In this document: one piece after another, positions 33,603 through 42,860 of the stretch
Layout: each line of letters begins with the position of its first letter
Position numbering within the stretch: the stretch's first letter is position 1
NCBI GenBank assembly: GCA_035652535.1
Contig: DASRDP010000082.1
Coordinates: 1-52,383 of the forward strand
Source of the DNA: Chloroflexota bacterium
GTDB taxonomy: Bacteria; Chloroflexota; UBA6077; SHYK01
Direction of reading: 5' to 3'
Length of the DNA stretch: 52,383 nt
Made by a program: the position numbers and the translations under genes
Notes under the pieces: generated by a model
The model's database searches: none
What the model was told of the DNA's origin: nothing
The model's input: only the letters and a program-made list of their open reading frames with translations

Positions 33603-35912
33603 ATGACGGAGCACCACGACGGCCACCACCTCCCGCACGGCGGCGCGCTTCGCACCGAGGACGTGGCCCGCGCGCTCGAGAAGCCGGAATACCGGTTGGA
33701 CGGCCCATTCAAGGTCACCGGTCGCGCCCGGTACGTTGGGGACGTCCAGCTTCCCGGCACGCTCTTCGCCCGGTTCCTGCTCAGTCCACATCCACACGCC
33801 CGCATCGCATCCATCGACACGTCCGCCGCCCGGGCGGTCCCGGGCGTACACGCCGTGATCACCGGGAAGGACATCGGACTCCGATACTTCGGGCGGGTCC
33901 TCTACGACTGGCCGGTCCTCGCCTACGACCGCGTCCTCTTCGTGGGAGAGCGGGTCGCGGCGGTAGCGGCGGAGACGCGGGAGGCGGCCGAGGAAGCCGT
34001 GGGTCGGATCGAGGTCCAGTACGAGGAGCTGCCGGCGGTGTTCGACGCGGAAGAGGCGCTCGCCGATGGGGCTCCGATCTTCCATCCGGACGGCGCGAGC
34101 TACTTCTTCACCGGCAAGCGCCCCCCGATGCCCCACCCGAACCTTCAGGGGTACGCCTTCGCGCAGAAGGGCGAGGAGGAGATCGAGCGCGTCTTCGCCC
34201 AGGCGTACCGCGTCGTCGAAGACGTCTATACGGGCCCGCGCCAGCACCAGGGCTATATCGAGCCGCACGGCTGCGTCGTATGGATCGATGCCGAGGGGAT
34301 CTTGCAGGTCGTGACGACGAACAAGGCGCCCTTTGGTCTGCGCGCGCAGCTCGCCAAGACGCTCGACCTGCCGACGGACCGCATCGTCGTGGACAGCATG
34401 TTCATCGGCGGCGACTTCGGTGGCAAGGGTCACTCCATCGAGGAGTTCGCCTGCTACTACCTGGCGAAGGCGACGGGGCGCCCCATTCGCTCGGTCATGT
34501 CCTACACGGACGAGCTGGGCGCTGCCGCGCCCCAGCACTCGGCGAAGTACTACCTGCGCACCGCCGTGAATCGAGAGGGCAAGATCATCGCCCACGAAGC
34601 GCGAGCGTACCTGAACGGGGGCGCTTACGGAGGGGGGCGCCCGAACCCGCAGCAGACGGCGAGCGGCGGTCTCGACTCGATGGAGGTCTACAACATCCCC
34701 AACGCCCGGCTGGAGTCGTTCTTCGTGTACACCAACCTCCAGCCCACCGGAAACATGCGCGCGCCCGGCTCGTTCCATCGAGGCCTGGCCGGCGAGGGAC
34801 ACGTGGACCACATCGCGCGCGCGATCGACATGGACCCGCTGGAGTTCCGCCTGCGCAATGCGCTGCGCGAGGGAGATACGGACCTGACCGGCGGGAAGGT
34901 GCGCAAGCCGCGCGCGGTCGAGGTGCTGGAGACGTTGAAGCGCGAGACCGGGTGGGGTGCTCCGCTCCCGCCGGGCCGCGGCCGGGGCCTCGCCATTCGA
35001 AATCGGCACGTCGGTCAGGGCAGGACGGAGATGCTCCTTCGCCTCATGCCGGACGGCACCATCGAGGCCCTCTACGGCGCGCCCGACCAGGGCGGCGGCT
35101 CGGCCACCGTGCTGGTGCGGGTCGCCGCGGCGACGCTCTCCGTCCCCGAGGAGCGGATCCACGTACGCTTCGGCTCAACGCGCGAAGCGCCCTTCGACGG
35201 CGGCGTGGGTGGGAGCCGTACGACGCACGTGGTCGGTCGGGCGGCCCTGGCCGGCGCGCAGACGCTCAAGGAGAAGCTGGAAGAGCTGGCCGCCGAAGTG
35301 ATGGGGTGGCCCGCGGGCCAGGTGCGGCTCGAAAACGACCGCTTCGTGGCCGACGGGGGACGCGAGTCCGCGCCGTACCTGGAGGTGGCCCGGCGAATCG
35401 CGGCGGGACCGGCCGTCGAGGTGGTCGGCGCGTACGACGCCGCCGAGCACCATAGCGATGAAGGCGGTGACTACAACTTCTTCGCCTACATGGTCGAGGT
35501 GGAGGTTGATCGCGACACCGGCCAGGTCCGCACCCGCGACGCTGTGGCGGTGGTGGACGTGGGCACGGTGATCAATCCCGTCGCCCATCAGGGCCAGCTC
35601 GACGGCGGCTTCGTCTATGGCTATGGCCAGGCCATGACCGAGGAGCTGGTCATTCAGGACGGCCGCGTGACGACGCTGAGCCTCGGCGAGTACAAGCTAC
35701 CCACCGAGATGGATGCGCCGCCCTTCCGCTCCATCATCCTCCCCAGCGACGAGGGGCCGGGACCGTACGGGGCCAAAGCGGCCGGGGAGACGACGAACAC
35801 GGGGGTCGGCGGGGCGATCGTCAACGCCGTGTATGACGCGGTGGGCGTGCGCATTATGACGGCGCCGATCACGGCCGAGCGGGTCTATGAGGCGCTCCAC
35901 GGTCAGCCGTAG
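33603..35912 (+). CDS. Molybdenum hydroxylase large subunit (xanthine dehydrogenase family)
   Basis: About 769 residues. RYVGDVQLPGTLFARFLLSPHPHARI starts the family's first domain; GGDFGGKGHSIEEF and NMRAPGSFHRGLAGE bind the molybdopterin, and GPYGAKAAGET near the C-terminus carries the catalytic Glu. The family hydroxylates aldehydes, purines, N-heterocycles or aromatic acids. The iron-sulfur and FAD subunits, normally encoded next to it, are not in this window. The start is ATG at 33603, 4 nt after GGAGG; ATG at 33600 is possible. Its substrate is unknown. Confidence 0.9.
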   Translation: MTEHHDGHHLPHGGALRTEDVARALEKPEYRLDGPFKVTGRARYVGDVQLPGTLFARFLLSPHPHARIASIDTSAARAVPGVHAVITGKDIGLRYFGRVLYDWPVLAYDRVLFVGERVAAVAAETREAAEEAVGRIEVQYEELPAVFDAEEALADGAPIFHPDGASYFFTGKRPPMPHPNLQGYAFAQKGEEEIERVFAQAYRVVEDVYTGPRQHQGYIEPHGCVVWIDAEGILQVVTTNKAPFGLRAQLAKTLDLPTDRIVVDSMFIGGDFGGKGHSIEEFACYYLAKATGRPIRSVMSYTDELGAAAPQHSAKYYLRTAVNREGKIIAHEARAYLNGGAYGGGRPNPQQTASGGLDSMEVYNIPNARLESFFVYTNLQPTGNMRAPGSFHRGLAGEGHVDHIARAIDMDPLEFRLRNALREGDTDLTGGKVRKPRAVEVLETLKRETGWGAPLPPGRGRGLAIRNRHVGQGRTEMLLRLMPDGTIEALYGAPDQGGGSATVLVRVAAATLSVPEERIHVRFGSTREAPFDGGVGGSRTTHVVGRAALAGAQTLKEKLEELAAEVMGWPAGQVRLENDRFVADGGRESAPYLEVARRIAAGPAVEVVGAYDAAEHHSDEGGDYNFFAYMVEVEVDRDTGQVRTRDAVAVVDVGTVINPVAHQGQLDGGFVYGYGQAMTEELVIQDGRVTTLSLGEYKLPTEMDAPPFRSIILPSDEGPGPYGAKAAGETTNTGVGGAIVNAVYDAVGVRIMTAPITAERVYEALHGQP

Positions 35913-35934
35913 CGGGCCGCCACGTCAGGGTTCG

Positions 35935-37713
35935 ATGACGAGCGCATCCCCCATGTCGACGAGACACGCCCCCTCACCCACCCCCTCTCCCAGGAGGGGC
36001 GCGGGGCGTCCAGATCGGCCCCGGTTTGATCGGTGGCTGGGGCTCGTCCTTCTCGGCACGCTCCTCCTGGGCTGCTCCACGACCGGCGCGCCGACGAAGC
36101 CTCCCAGCCCTGACGCCGACGCCGGAAGCGCCGTTGTCGTGAAGCCCCTCAACATCGGGCTCTTCGACGAGCCTCCGGCTCTGGGAAGCAAGTTCAGTGG
36201 CGGCGGAACGGGACGGGCCGACTACAGCTTCCTCTTCGCGGCGAAGCTCATTCAGTACGACAGCCACGGGAGTCCGATGGCAGTCCTCGCCACCGAGCCA
36301 CCCTCGCTGGAGAAGGGCACGTGGCGGTTACTCGACGACCAGCGCATGGAGACGACCTATACCCTTCGGAAGGCGACCTTCCAGGACGGCTCTCCGTTCA
36401 CGGCCGACGACGTGGCCTTCACCTGGCGTCTCATCATGAACCCGGATCTCCCCGCGGAGGACCACGAGCCCGAGAAGTTCATCGATTCGATCGAGGTGCT
36501 CGATCCCCAGACCTTCGTCGTGCACTGGAGGGAGACGTACGTCTTTGCCAACGCCTGGGACCTGGAGCCGCTCCCAAAGGCGATCTTTGGTCCCCTCGTG
36601 GACCGCGACGTGCAGGCCTTCACCAACACGTCCGCCTGGACGCGCGACTGGGTCGGCCTCGGGCCGTACAGAGTCACCGATTGGGTCCAGGGCACGTATC
36701 TCAAGGGGCAGGCGTTCGACGGGTTCGTCCTGGGAAAACCGAAGATCCGGGACATCGTCGTCAATTTCGTCCAGGACGCCAATCAGGCCGTGTCCCGAAT
36801 GCTCGCCGGCACCCTCGACATCACCCTCGGGAACCTGATCCGCGGCGACGAGGGGCTCGTGCTGAAAGAGCAGATGGAGGCGCGCGGTGACGGCAGCGTG
36901 CTCACGATCCCCACAAAGATCCGCTACGGCGAGCTGCAGTACCGCGAGCCGCGCCCGCCGCCCTCGCGCGACGTACGCGTTCGGCAGTCGCTCCTCCATG
37001 CGCTCGATCGCGCCCAGCTCGTCGAGGCGCTGCTCCACGGCCTCAGCACGATGGCGGACATGTACCTGGCCCCGAACGACGCGGCGTTTCCCGCGGCGGA
37101 CAAGGTGATCGCGAAGTACCCCTACGACCCGAACCGCGCCGCCACGCTCCTCCAGGACGCCGGCTGGACACGAGGCGACGAGGGCGTCCTCCGGAACAGT
37201 ACCGGGGAGCGCTTCGACCTCGAGCTCCGAACGACGGAAGAGACGCAAAACCAGAAGGAAGTGCAGATCATCGCGGACGCGTGGAAGGCCGTCGGCATCA
37301 ATCCAAGCGTGGAGATCGTCCCCAAGGCGAAGCAGAACGACCAGGAGTATCGGGCGAAGTACCCCGGCATCGGCTTCTCGGCGACGTCCATCCAGGCCGA
37401 TTGGCTCTCGAAATGGCAGACCGAGCTGATCGCATCCGAGGCGAACCGGTGGCGGGGCGGCAACCGCGGCGCGTACAGCCGCCCGGAGTTCGATGCCATG
37501 TACCGGCAGTACATCACGACGGTGGACCCAGTCGAGCGCCAAGCCGTGCTGGTCGCGCTCGTCAAGTTCGCGTCGGAGGACGTGACGTACTTACCGCTCT
37601 ACTACCAGATCGACGTGCACGCGATCCGCGCCGGCTTGAAGGGCGTGGAGCCGCGCTGGCCGGGCCAACCGGGCATGGCCTTCAACGCCTATCAGTGGTA
37701 CTGGGCTGGCTAG
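35935..37713 (+). CDS. Family-5 solute-binding lipoprotein with extended N-terminus
   Basis: About 592 residues. The mature part has TFQDGSPFTADDVAFTW and RVRQSLLHALDRAQL, again SBP_bac_5. The lipobox is LLLGC. The n-region is unusually long (about 30 residues, Pro/Ser/Arg-rich) and is encoded by a CCCCTCTCCC-type repeat (35968-36007). A later ATG at 35953 may be the true start. It follows the molybdenum hydroxylase gene by 22 nt. Third such protein in the island, again without a permease. Confidence 0.88.
   Translation: MTSASPMSTRHAPSPTPSPRRGAGRPDRPRFDRWLGLVLLGTLLLGCSTTGAPTKPPSPDADAGSAVVVKPLNIGLFDEPPALGSKFSGGGTGRADYSFLFAAKLIQYDSHGSPMAVLATEPPSLEKGTWRLLDDQRMETTYTLRKATFQDGSPFTADDVAFTWRLIMNPDLPAEDHEPEKFIDSIEVLDPQTFVVHWRETYVFANAWDLEPLPKAIFGPLVDRDVQAFTNTSAWTRDWVGLGPYRVTDWVQGTYLKGQAFDGFVLGKPKIRDIVVNFVQDANQAVSRMLAGTLDITLGNLIRGDEGLVLKEQMEARGDGSVLTIPTKIRYGELQYREPRPPPSRDVRVRQSLLHALDRAQLVEALLHGLSTMADMYLAPNDAAFPAADKVIAKYPYDPNRAATLLQDAGWTRGDEGVLRNSTGERFDLELRTTEETQNQKEVQIIADAWKAVGINPSVEIVPKAKQNDQEYRAKYPGIGFSATSIQADWLSKWQTELIASEANRWRGGNRGAYSRPEFDAMYRQYITTVDPVERQAVLVALVKFASEDVTYLPLYYQIDVHAIRAGLKGVEPRWPGQPGMAFNAYQWYWAG
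35968..36007. repeat. C-rich low-complexity repeat in a signal-peptide region
   Basis: A run of CCCTCACCCACCCCCTCTC followed by a hairpin of CCCTCTCCC...GGAGGGG type resembles C-rich dispersed repeats of GC-rich genomes. It is read through as Pro/Ser/Arg codons at the start of the solute-binding protein. A related C-rich stretch lies at about 40036-40085. Confidence 0.45.
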
Positions 37714-37743
37714 TACGCACATCCGGTGCATCGGACGCGACGC

Positions 37744-37860
37744 GCCGTCATGCTGAGCCCGCAGGCGAAGCACCTCGCGATGGGCCGTCATGCTGAGCCC
37801 GCAGGCGAAGCATCTCGCGATGGGCCGTCATGCTGAGCCCGCAGGCGAAGCACCTCGCGA
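37744..37860 (+). repeat. Three tandem copies of a 40-nt GTCAT-CTGAG repeat
   Basis: Units start at 37744, 37784 and 37824. Each reads GCCGTCATGCTGAGCCCGCA, then GGCGAAGCA, then CTCGCGATGG, with one T/C difference. The 40-nt period is exact; the last unit is cut short by a few bases. Similar sequences in inverted order occur at 51462-51530, so this is a dispersed REP-like family. No transposase gene is in the window. Confidence 0.9.
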
Positions 37861-37978
37861 TTGACAGCGGTCCCTCGCGGGCGCGCGGGATGACCGCTCG
37901 AATTGCACGCGGCTCCGCTGGGGAACGAGCCTGCGAGCGACGCGGCGTTTGAAGCGATCCGACCGGCTACAATGACCC

Positions 37979-38707
37979 GTGCGATTCACGACGGTCCTTT
38001 TCGACGTGGGCGACACCCTGGTCAACGTTCCGCGGCCGGCCCCAACCTACCAGCGCTTGCTCGCCGAACACGGCTGCGTGCTCGCCATGCCAGAGGTCGA
38101 GCGCATCGTGCAGGAGTCGCGGCGCGTGGTGGACGAGCTGGTGCCGACGTGGCTCGGCGACGATCTCAGCCTCGACGCCGCCGCGACGGCCCGCAGGCGC
38201 GAGCTTCACGTCGAAACGATCCTCTCCCTCGCCGGGGTCGCGGACGCGAGCGCCGCGCGCTCGGCGTTCTTTGACCTCTACGTGGGGACCCGGTTCTTCA
38301 CCCTCTTCCCGGACGTGCCCGACGCGCTTCGGGCACTCCAGGAGCGCGGCTACCGAATGGGGATCGTGTCGAACTGGGAGTCGCGCCTCATGTCGCTTTG
38401 CGCCGCGCACGGAATCGCGGACGCCTTCGACTTCGCCGTCGTGTCCGAGCTGGAAGGGTACGTCAAGCCGCACGCGCGGCTCTACCGACGCGCGCTCGAG
38501 CTTGCAGGCGTTCCTCCCGAGCGGGTCGTGCACGTCGGGGACAAAGTGCGCGAGGACGTCGGAGGCGCGGCGAGCGTCGGGATCGCGGCCGTGCTTCTGG
38601 ATCGCCAGGGCCAGAGCACAGGGGACTACCAGCCTCGGATCAGCTCCCTCGCGGAGCTCCCATCGCTCCTGGATTCCTTCGCCGCCGCCTCCTCGTCCGA
38701 TGGCTGA
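37979..38707 (+). CDS. HAD-superfamily hydrolase
   Basis: 242 residues. The DVGDTL nucleophile motif is at residues 9-14, IVSNWESR is motif II, a lysine in EGYVKPHARLY is motif III, and VHVGDKVREDV is motif IV, so all HAD motifs are present. Similar phosphatases act on small phospho-metabolites. GTG start; no strong Shine-Dalgarno. The stop overlaps the next gene by 8 nt. The gene belongs to a plus-strand trio with a DUF2203 protein and an LLM-class oxidoreductase. Confidence 0.9.
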   Translation: MRFTTVLFDVGDTLVNVPRPAPTYQRLLAEHGCVLAMPEVERIVQESRRVVDELVPTWLGDDLSLDAAATARRRELHVETILSLAGVADASAARSAFFDLYVGTRFFTLFPDVPDALRALQERGYRMGIVSNWESRLMSLCAAHGIADAFDFAVVSELEGYVKPHARLYRRALELAGVPPERVVHVGDKVREDVGGAASVGIAAVLLDRQGQSTGDYQPRISSLAELPSLLDSFAAASSSDG

Positions 38708-39113
38708 ACGGGGCGCGCCGCGGCTATTCACGGTCGCCGAGGCGAACGCACTGCTGCCCCGCCTCCGCGACATCCTTGCCGAGCTTCGCGCCGCGCGGGA
38801 GCGCCTTCTCCACATCCAGGAGCAGCTCGCCGAGCGGATCCACGGCGGCGCTCGATCCAACGGCCACATCGAGCCAGGTGGTGAGACCGCTCAGCTCACC
38901 GCCGCCTCCGAGGCGGCGCAGCGTGACATGACTCGTGCAGTCCGCGCCATTGCGGAGCTGGGGTGCGAGCTGAAGGACCCTGATCGTGGGATGGTGGATT
39001 TTCGCACGATGCGTGATGGCCGCGTCGTCTACCTGTGCTGGCTCATGGACGAGCCGGAGGTTCAATTCTGGCACGAGCTGGACGCCGGCTATCGCGGCCG
39101 TCAGCGGCTGTAG
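38700..39113 (+). CDS. DUF2203 family protein
   Basis: 137 residues. RLFTVAEANALLPRLRDILAELRAARERL at the start and DFRTMRDGRVVYLCWLMDEPEVQFWHELDAGYRGR at the end match DUF2203, a family of unknown function. The ATG overlaps the HAD stop (ATGGCTGA), so the two genes are coupled. The coiled-coil-like middle part is visible. Confidence 0.85.
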   Translation: MAERGAPRLFTVAEANALLPRLRDILAELRAARERLLHIQEQLAERIHGGARSNGHIEPGGETAQLTAASEAAQRDMTRAVRAIAELGCELKDPDRGMVDFRTMRDGRVVYLCWLMDEPEVQFWHELDAGYRGRQRL

Positions 39114-39129
39114 CAGAAGGAGGTCTGGA

Positions 39130-40026
39130 ATGGCGCGCGTCGAGCTGGGCGTTCATATCGGCCCGCAAGACATCGATCTGGACGAGCTTCGCCTCCTCTG
39201 GCGGCGTTGCGACGCCGCTGGCTTCGACCTGATCACCGTGTGGGACCACTTCTACGAGTCGCCTCCCGTCGACGGCAGCCATCCCGTTTTCGAATCCATT
39301 GCCAGCCTCGCCGCGCTCGCCCTGGAGACCCGGCGCTGTCGGATCGGATGCCTGTGTTTCGGGATGGGCTACCGAAACCCGGCGCTCCTCGCCAAGTCGC
39401 TCACCACCATCGACCATCTCAGTAAGGGACGACTGACCGTGGGCCTTGGCGCGGGCTGGCACGAGCCCGAGCACGACGGCTACGGCTTTCGGTTTCCGCC
39501 GGTCAAGGAGCGTATGGACCGACTCTCGGAGGGGGTGCGCATCGTGCGAGCCCTCTTCACCCAGGAGCGAAGCACGTTCGTCGGCGAGTATTACCAGGTC
39601 AAGGACGCGCCAAATGCGCCGCGCCCTGTCCAGGAACGGATCCCCATCATCGTCGGGGGTGGCGGCGAGCGCCGCACGCTGCGGATCGCGGCCCGGTGGG
39701 CCGACGGGTCGAATCAGGCATACATCTCCCCCGAGGAGTATCGGCACAAGAACGCTGTGCTCGACCAGTGGTGCGAACAGCTTGGCCGTGACCCGCGAAC
39801 TCTCGAGCGCAGCGTCAACGTGCACTTCCGTATGTCCTCGCGGGGAACGCCCCCCGCCGGGGCACAGCCCGACGGAGCCATCTCAGGCTCTCCGCTGGAG
39901 GTCGTGGACCGACTCGGCCAGTACGTCGACGCCGGCGCGCAGCGCATCAGCCTCGCGATCCGCCCGCCGGTGGATCTTGACGCCCTGGAGACGTTCGTCG
40001 ACCGTGTCATGCCCGCGTTTCGCTGA
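39130..40026 (+). CDS. LLM-class F420-dependent oxidoreductase
   Basis: 298 residues in a TIM-barrel of the luciferase-like type: FDLITVWDHFYESP, then LTTIDHLSKGRLTVGLGAGWHEPEHDGYG, and IPIIVGGGGERRTLRIAARWADG. These are typical of F420-dependent members rather than FMN luciferases, but cofactor choice is inference. ATG preceded by AAGGAGGT. Ends the HAD/DUF2203 trio. Confidence 0.88.
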   Translation: MARVELGVHIGPQDIDLDELRLLWRRCDAAGFDLITVWDHFYESPPVDGSHPVFESIASLAALALETRRCRIGCLCFGMGYRNPALLAKSLTTIDHLSKGRLTVGLGAGWHEPEHDGYGFRFPPVKERMDRLSEGVRIVRALFTQERSTFVGEYYQVKDAPNAPRPVQERIPIIVGGGGERRTLRIAARWADGSNQAYISPEEYRHKNAVLDQWCEQLGRDPRTLERSVNVHFRMSSRGTPPAGAQPDGAISGSPLEVVDRLGQYVDAGAQRISLAIRPPVDLDALETFVDRVMPAFR

Positions 40027-40211
40027 CCGATCTCTCTCACCCTCTTGACCCCTCTCCCGGCCGCCCCGTCGGGTGGTCGGGGCTACCCTCGGGCGCAACG
40101 AAAACCACCCTGCCAACGGTGGGACGTCGGTTCGACCAATGCCTATAAGGAAATCAGGTCGGGATCGAGGGCGATGCGTGAGACGTCGCGGCCTGCCGGG
40201 AGGAGGACAGT

Positions 40212-40610
40212 ATGCGTTCTATCAGCGTACTTTTCGCAATCATCGCGGGAGTTTTCGTGGTCAGTCTGCTGGCGATGTCCGCTGGAGCAACGATGATGGG
40301 ACCGGGATTCATGGGCCCCGGCTGGATGGGACCGGGCATGATGTGGGGCTATGGAAACGCCGCGGCCAACGGCGTCGACGGTTGGCGTTGGGGGCTGGGA
40401 ATGGCGCTCGGCTGGATCGGGATGGTTGCCTTCTGGGCCGTCATCGTGGTGGGCGCGATCGTGCTGGTGCGGTGGCTCGGGAGCGGCATGCGATCGACCG
40501 AGGGCCCGTCGGCGCGCGACGAGCCTCTGGAGATCCTGCGGCGGCGCTACGCGGCGGGCGAGATCGACGATGCGACCTATGAGCGAATGAAGCGCGAGCT
40601 GGCGGCATGA
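40212..40610 (+). CDS. SHOCT-domain membrane protein
   Basis: 132 residues with an N-terminal hydrophobic segment (7-27), a Met/Gly/Pro-rich stretch ([21 protein letters not shown]), a second membrane helix (about 66-90) and a C-terminal SHOCT domain ([24 protein letters not shown]). The methionine-rich stretch could bind soft metals such as copper, which fits the P-type ATPase 40 nt downstream. ATG with GGGAGGAGG upstream. Probably the first gene of a metal-related operon. Confidence 0.85.
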   Translation: MRSISVLFAIIAGVFVVSLLAMSAGATMMGPGFMGPGWMGPGMMWGYGNAAANGVDGWRWGLGMALGWIGMVAFWAVIVVGAIVLVRWLGSGMRSTEGPSARDEPLEILRRRYAAGEIDDATYERMKRELAA

Positions 40611-40650
40611 CCATGCTGTATTTGCCCCAGGTCCAGAGACTGGTGTACGC

Positions 40651-42807
40651 GTGACCGCGCAGCCGATACGCGCTCCGAGCCCTGCAGAGCGACCGCGTCT
40701 CCACGAGCTGGCCAAAGATCCGATTTGCGGAATGGTTGTCGACAAAAACACCGCTCTCAAGACGGAGCGCGGCGCGCGAACGTACTACTTCTGCAGCGTC
40801 AACTGCCTGCGGACGTTCGAATCGCCCGAGGCAGAGCTCAAGACGATGCGGAGGCGGGTGAGCGTCGCGCTCACCGGCGTCCTGATACTGGCCGTCCTGC
40901 GCGCGGCAGCCTTCATTGCGCTCGCGGCCGGCGCGACGATCGTCACCTGGGCACCCATTCCCGCCCTGCCGTGGTTCACGTGGGGGAAGTGGCTCTTCAT
41001 CATCGTCACCCCCGTTCAATTCATTGGGGGGTGGGGATTCTACAAAGGCGCCTGGAGCGCGCTACGGACCCGCTCCATCAACATGGACGTTCTCGTGGCG
41101 CTCGGGACCAGCACAGCGTACCTCTACAGCACGGCCGTCGTGTTCTTCCCATGGATCTTGCCGGTCGCCGCTGAAAAGCGAGACGTTTACTTCGAGGTGT
41201 CAGCGGTCATCATCGCCTTCGTCCTCGTCGGCAAGTATATGGAGGAGGCCATCAAGACCCGTTCGTCGGCGGCCGTGCGACGGCTGATGGACCTGCGGCC
41301 CGCCACCGCGTCGGTTGTTCGGGACGGCCGAGAGATGGAAGTGCCCGCCGAGTCTGTCATGGTCGGCGACGTGGTTCTCATTCGGCCTGGCGGGAAGATC
41401 CCGGCCGACGGCACCGTGATCGATGGCTTTTCCAGCGTGGACGAGTCGATGTTGACAGGCGAGTCGATGCCGGTCGAGAAAGGCCCCGGTGACGGCGTTC
41501 TCGGCGGAACGCTGAATCGAACGGGCTCGTTCCGGTTCTCTGCAACCCGCGTGGGCGCGGAGACGGCGCTTGCGCAAATCGTGCAGATCGTCGAGGAGGC
41601 CCAGGCCACGAGCGCGCCGATTCAACGCATTGCCGACCAGGCCACGCGCATCTTCGTCCCATCCGTGGTCGGCGCGGCCGTCCTCGCCTTCGTCGGGTGG
41701 TCGCTCGTCGGGAATTTCCCCCAGGGCCTTCTCTCATTTATCGCCGTGCTCATCATTGCATGCCCGTGCGCGCTGGGAATCGCCACGCCCGCCGCGCTCA
41801 TGGTGGGGGTCGGAAAGGGAGCGGAGCGAGGCATCCTGATCCGAAGCGGTGAGGTGCTCGAGCGCGCGGAGCGCCTCAGCATGGTGGTCTTTGACAAGAC
41901 GGGCACCCTGACTCGAGGCGAGCCGAACGTCACCGACGTCGCGACGTTTGGCGGACTCTCATCCGAGGAGATCATCGCGCTCGCGGCAGCGGCCGAGCGG
42001 TCTTCGGAGCACCCGATCGCCCAGGCGATCGTTCGTGATGCGCGCCATCGGTCCCTCGAGATTCCGGATGGCGAAGCCTTCCAGGCGATCCCCGGCGAAG
42101 GCGTCCGCGTGCGTGTTGGCGGCCGAAAGCTCCTCTTTGGAAATCGGCGATTGATGGTCGGCAACGGGGTTGAAATCGACGCCGCGGAACCCACCATGCT
42201 CCGTATGGAGGCGGAGGGGAAGACGGCGATGCTGCTGGCGGTAGACGGCGCCCTGGTTGGAATCGTCGCGGTGGCCGACACGCTGAAGACCGAGGCCCGG
42301 GAGGCGATCCAACTCCTGCGGCAGAAAGGCGTCGCCCTCGCCCTTCTGAGCGGGGACAACCGACGCACGGCGGAAGCGATCGGCCGCCAGCTCGGCATCG
42401 AGCGCATCATCGCGGAGGTCCTGCCCGCGGACAAGGCCGGCGTCATCAGGGAGCTGCAGGCCCAGGGGAACGTCGTGGCGATGGTGGGGGACGGCGTGAA
42501 CGACGCGCCCGCGCTGGCCGCCGCGGACATCGGAATCGCCATCGGGTCCGGGTCCGACGTGGCAAAGGAGACAGGCGGGATCGTGCTCATTCGAGACGAC
42601 GTGCGCGACGTCGCGACCGCCATATCGCTCTCGCAAGCGACCATGCGGAAGATCAAACAGAACCTGTTCTGGGCCTTCATCTATAACACGATCGGGATTC
42701 CCATCGCGGCGTTCGGGCTGCTGAATCCGATCATCGCGGCCGCTGCAATGGCGCTCAGCTCCCTATCGGTGATCACGAATAGCTCGCTTCTGAGTCGCAT
42801 GCACTAG
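40651..42807 (+). CDS. Heavy-metal P1B-type ATPase with N-terminal YHS domain
   Basis: 718 residues. An N-terminal YHS domain ([17 protein letters not shown]...FCSVNC, 23-58) replaces the usual HMA domains. Then come TGESMPV (actuator), [13 protein letters not shown] (about residue 371, CPC metal site), DKTGTL (D about 414) and [18 protein letters not shown]. The CPC and C-terminal motifs point to Cu+/Ag+ export, by family knowledge. GTG start at 40651. Follows the Met-rich SHOCT protein. Confidence 0.95.
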   Translation: MTAQPIRAPSPAERPRLHELAKDPICGMVVDKNTALKTERGARTYYFCSVNCLRTFESPEAELKTMRRRVSVALTGVLILAVLRAAAFIALAAGATIVTWAPIPALPWFTWGKWLFIIVTPVQFIGGWGFYKGAWSALRTRSINMDVLVALGTSTAYLYSTAVVFFPWILPVAAEKRDVYFEVSAVIIAFVLVGKYMEEAIKTRSSAAVRRLMDLRPATASVVRDGREMEVPAESVMVGDVVLIRPGGKIPADGTVIDGFSSVDESMLTGESMPVEKGPGDGVLGGTLNRTGSFRFSATRVGAETALAQIVQIVEEAQATSAPIQRIADQATRIFVPSVVGAAVLAFVGWSLVGNFPQGLLSFIAVLIIACPCALGIATPAALMVGVGKGAERGILIRSGEVLERAERLSMVVFDKTGTLTRGEPNVTDVATFGGLSSEEIIALAAAAERSSEHPIAQAIVRDARHRSLEIPDGEAFQAIPGEGVRVRVGGRKLLFGNRRLMVGNGVEIDAAEPTMLRMEAEGKTAMLLAVDGALVGIVAVADTLKTEAREAIQLLRQKGVALALLSGDNRRTAEAIGRQLGIERIIAEVLPADKAGVIRELQAQGNVVAMVGDGVNDAPALAAADIGIAIGSGSDVAKETGGIVLIRDDVRDVATAISLSQATMRKIKQNLFWAFIYNTIGIPIAAFGLLNPIIAAAAMALSSLSVITNSSLLSRMH

Positions 42808-42860
42808 GGTTCCCGGTCACGTCAGCGCAAATCTACCACCGCGCCGAATCGAGTCGAACC

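Noticed and set aside
33354-35162. A 602-codon minus-strand open frame
   Set aside because: Antisense to the molybdenum hydroxylase and solute-binding protein genes; sequence is low-complexity without motifs.
40086-40211. Possible promoter with TATAAG before the SHOCT gene
   Set aside because: No suitably spaced -35 was seen.
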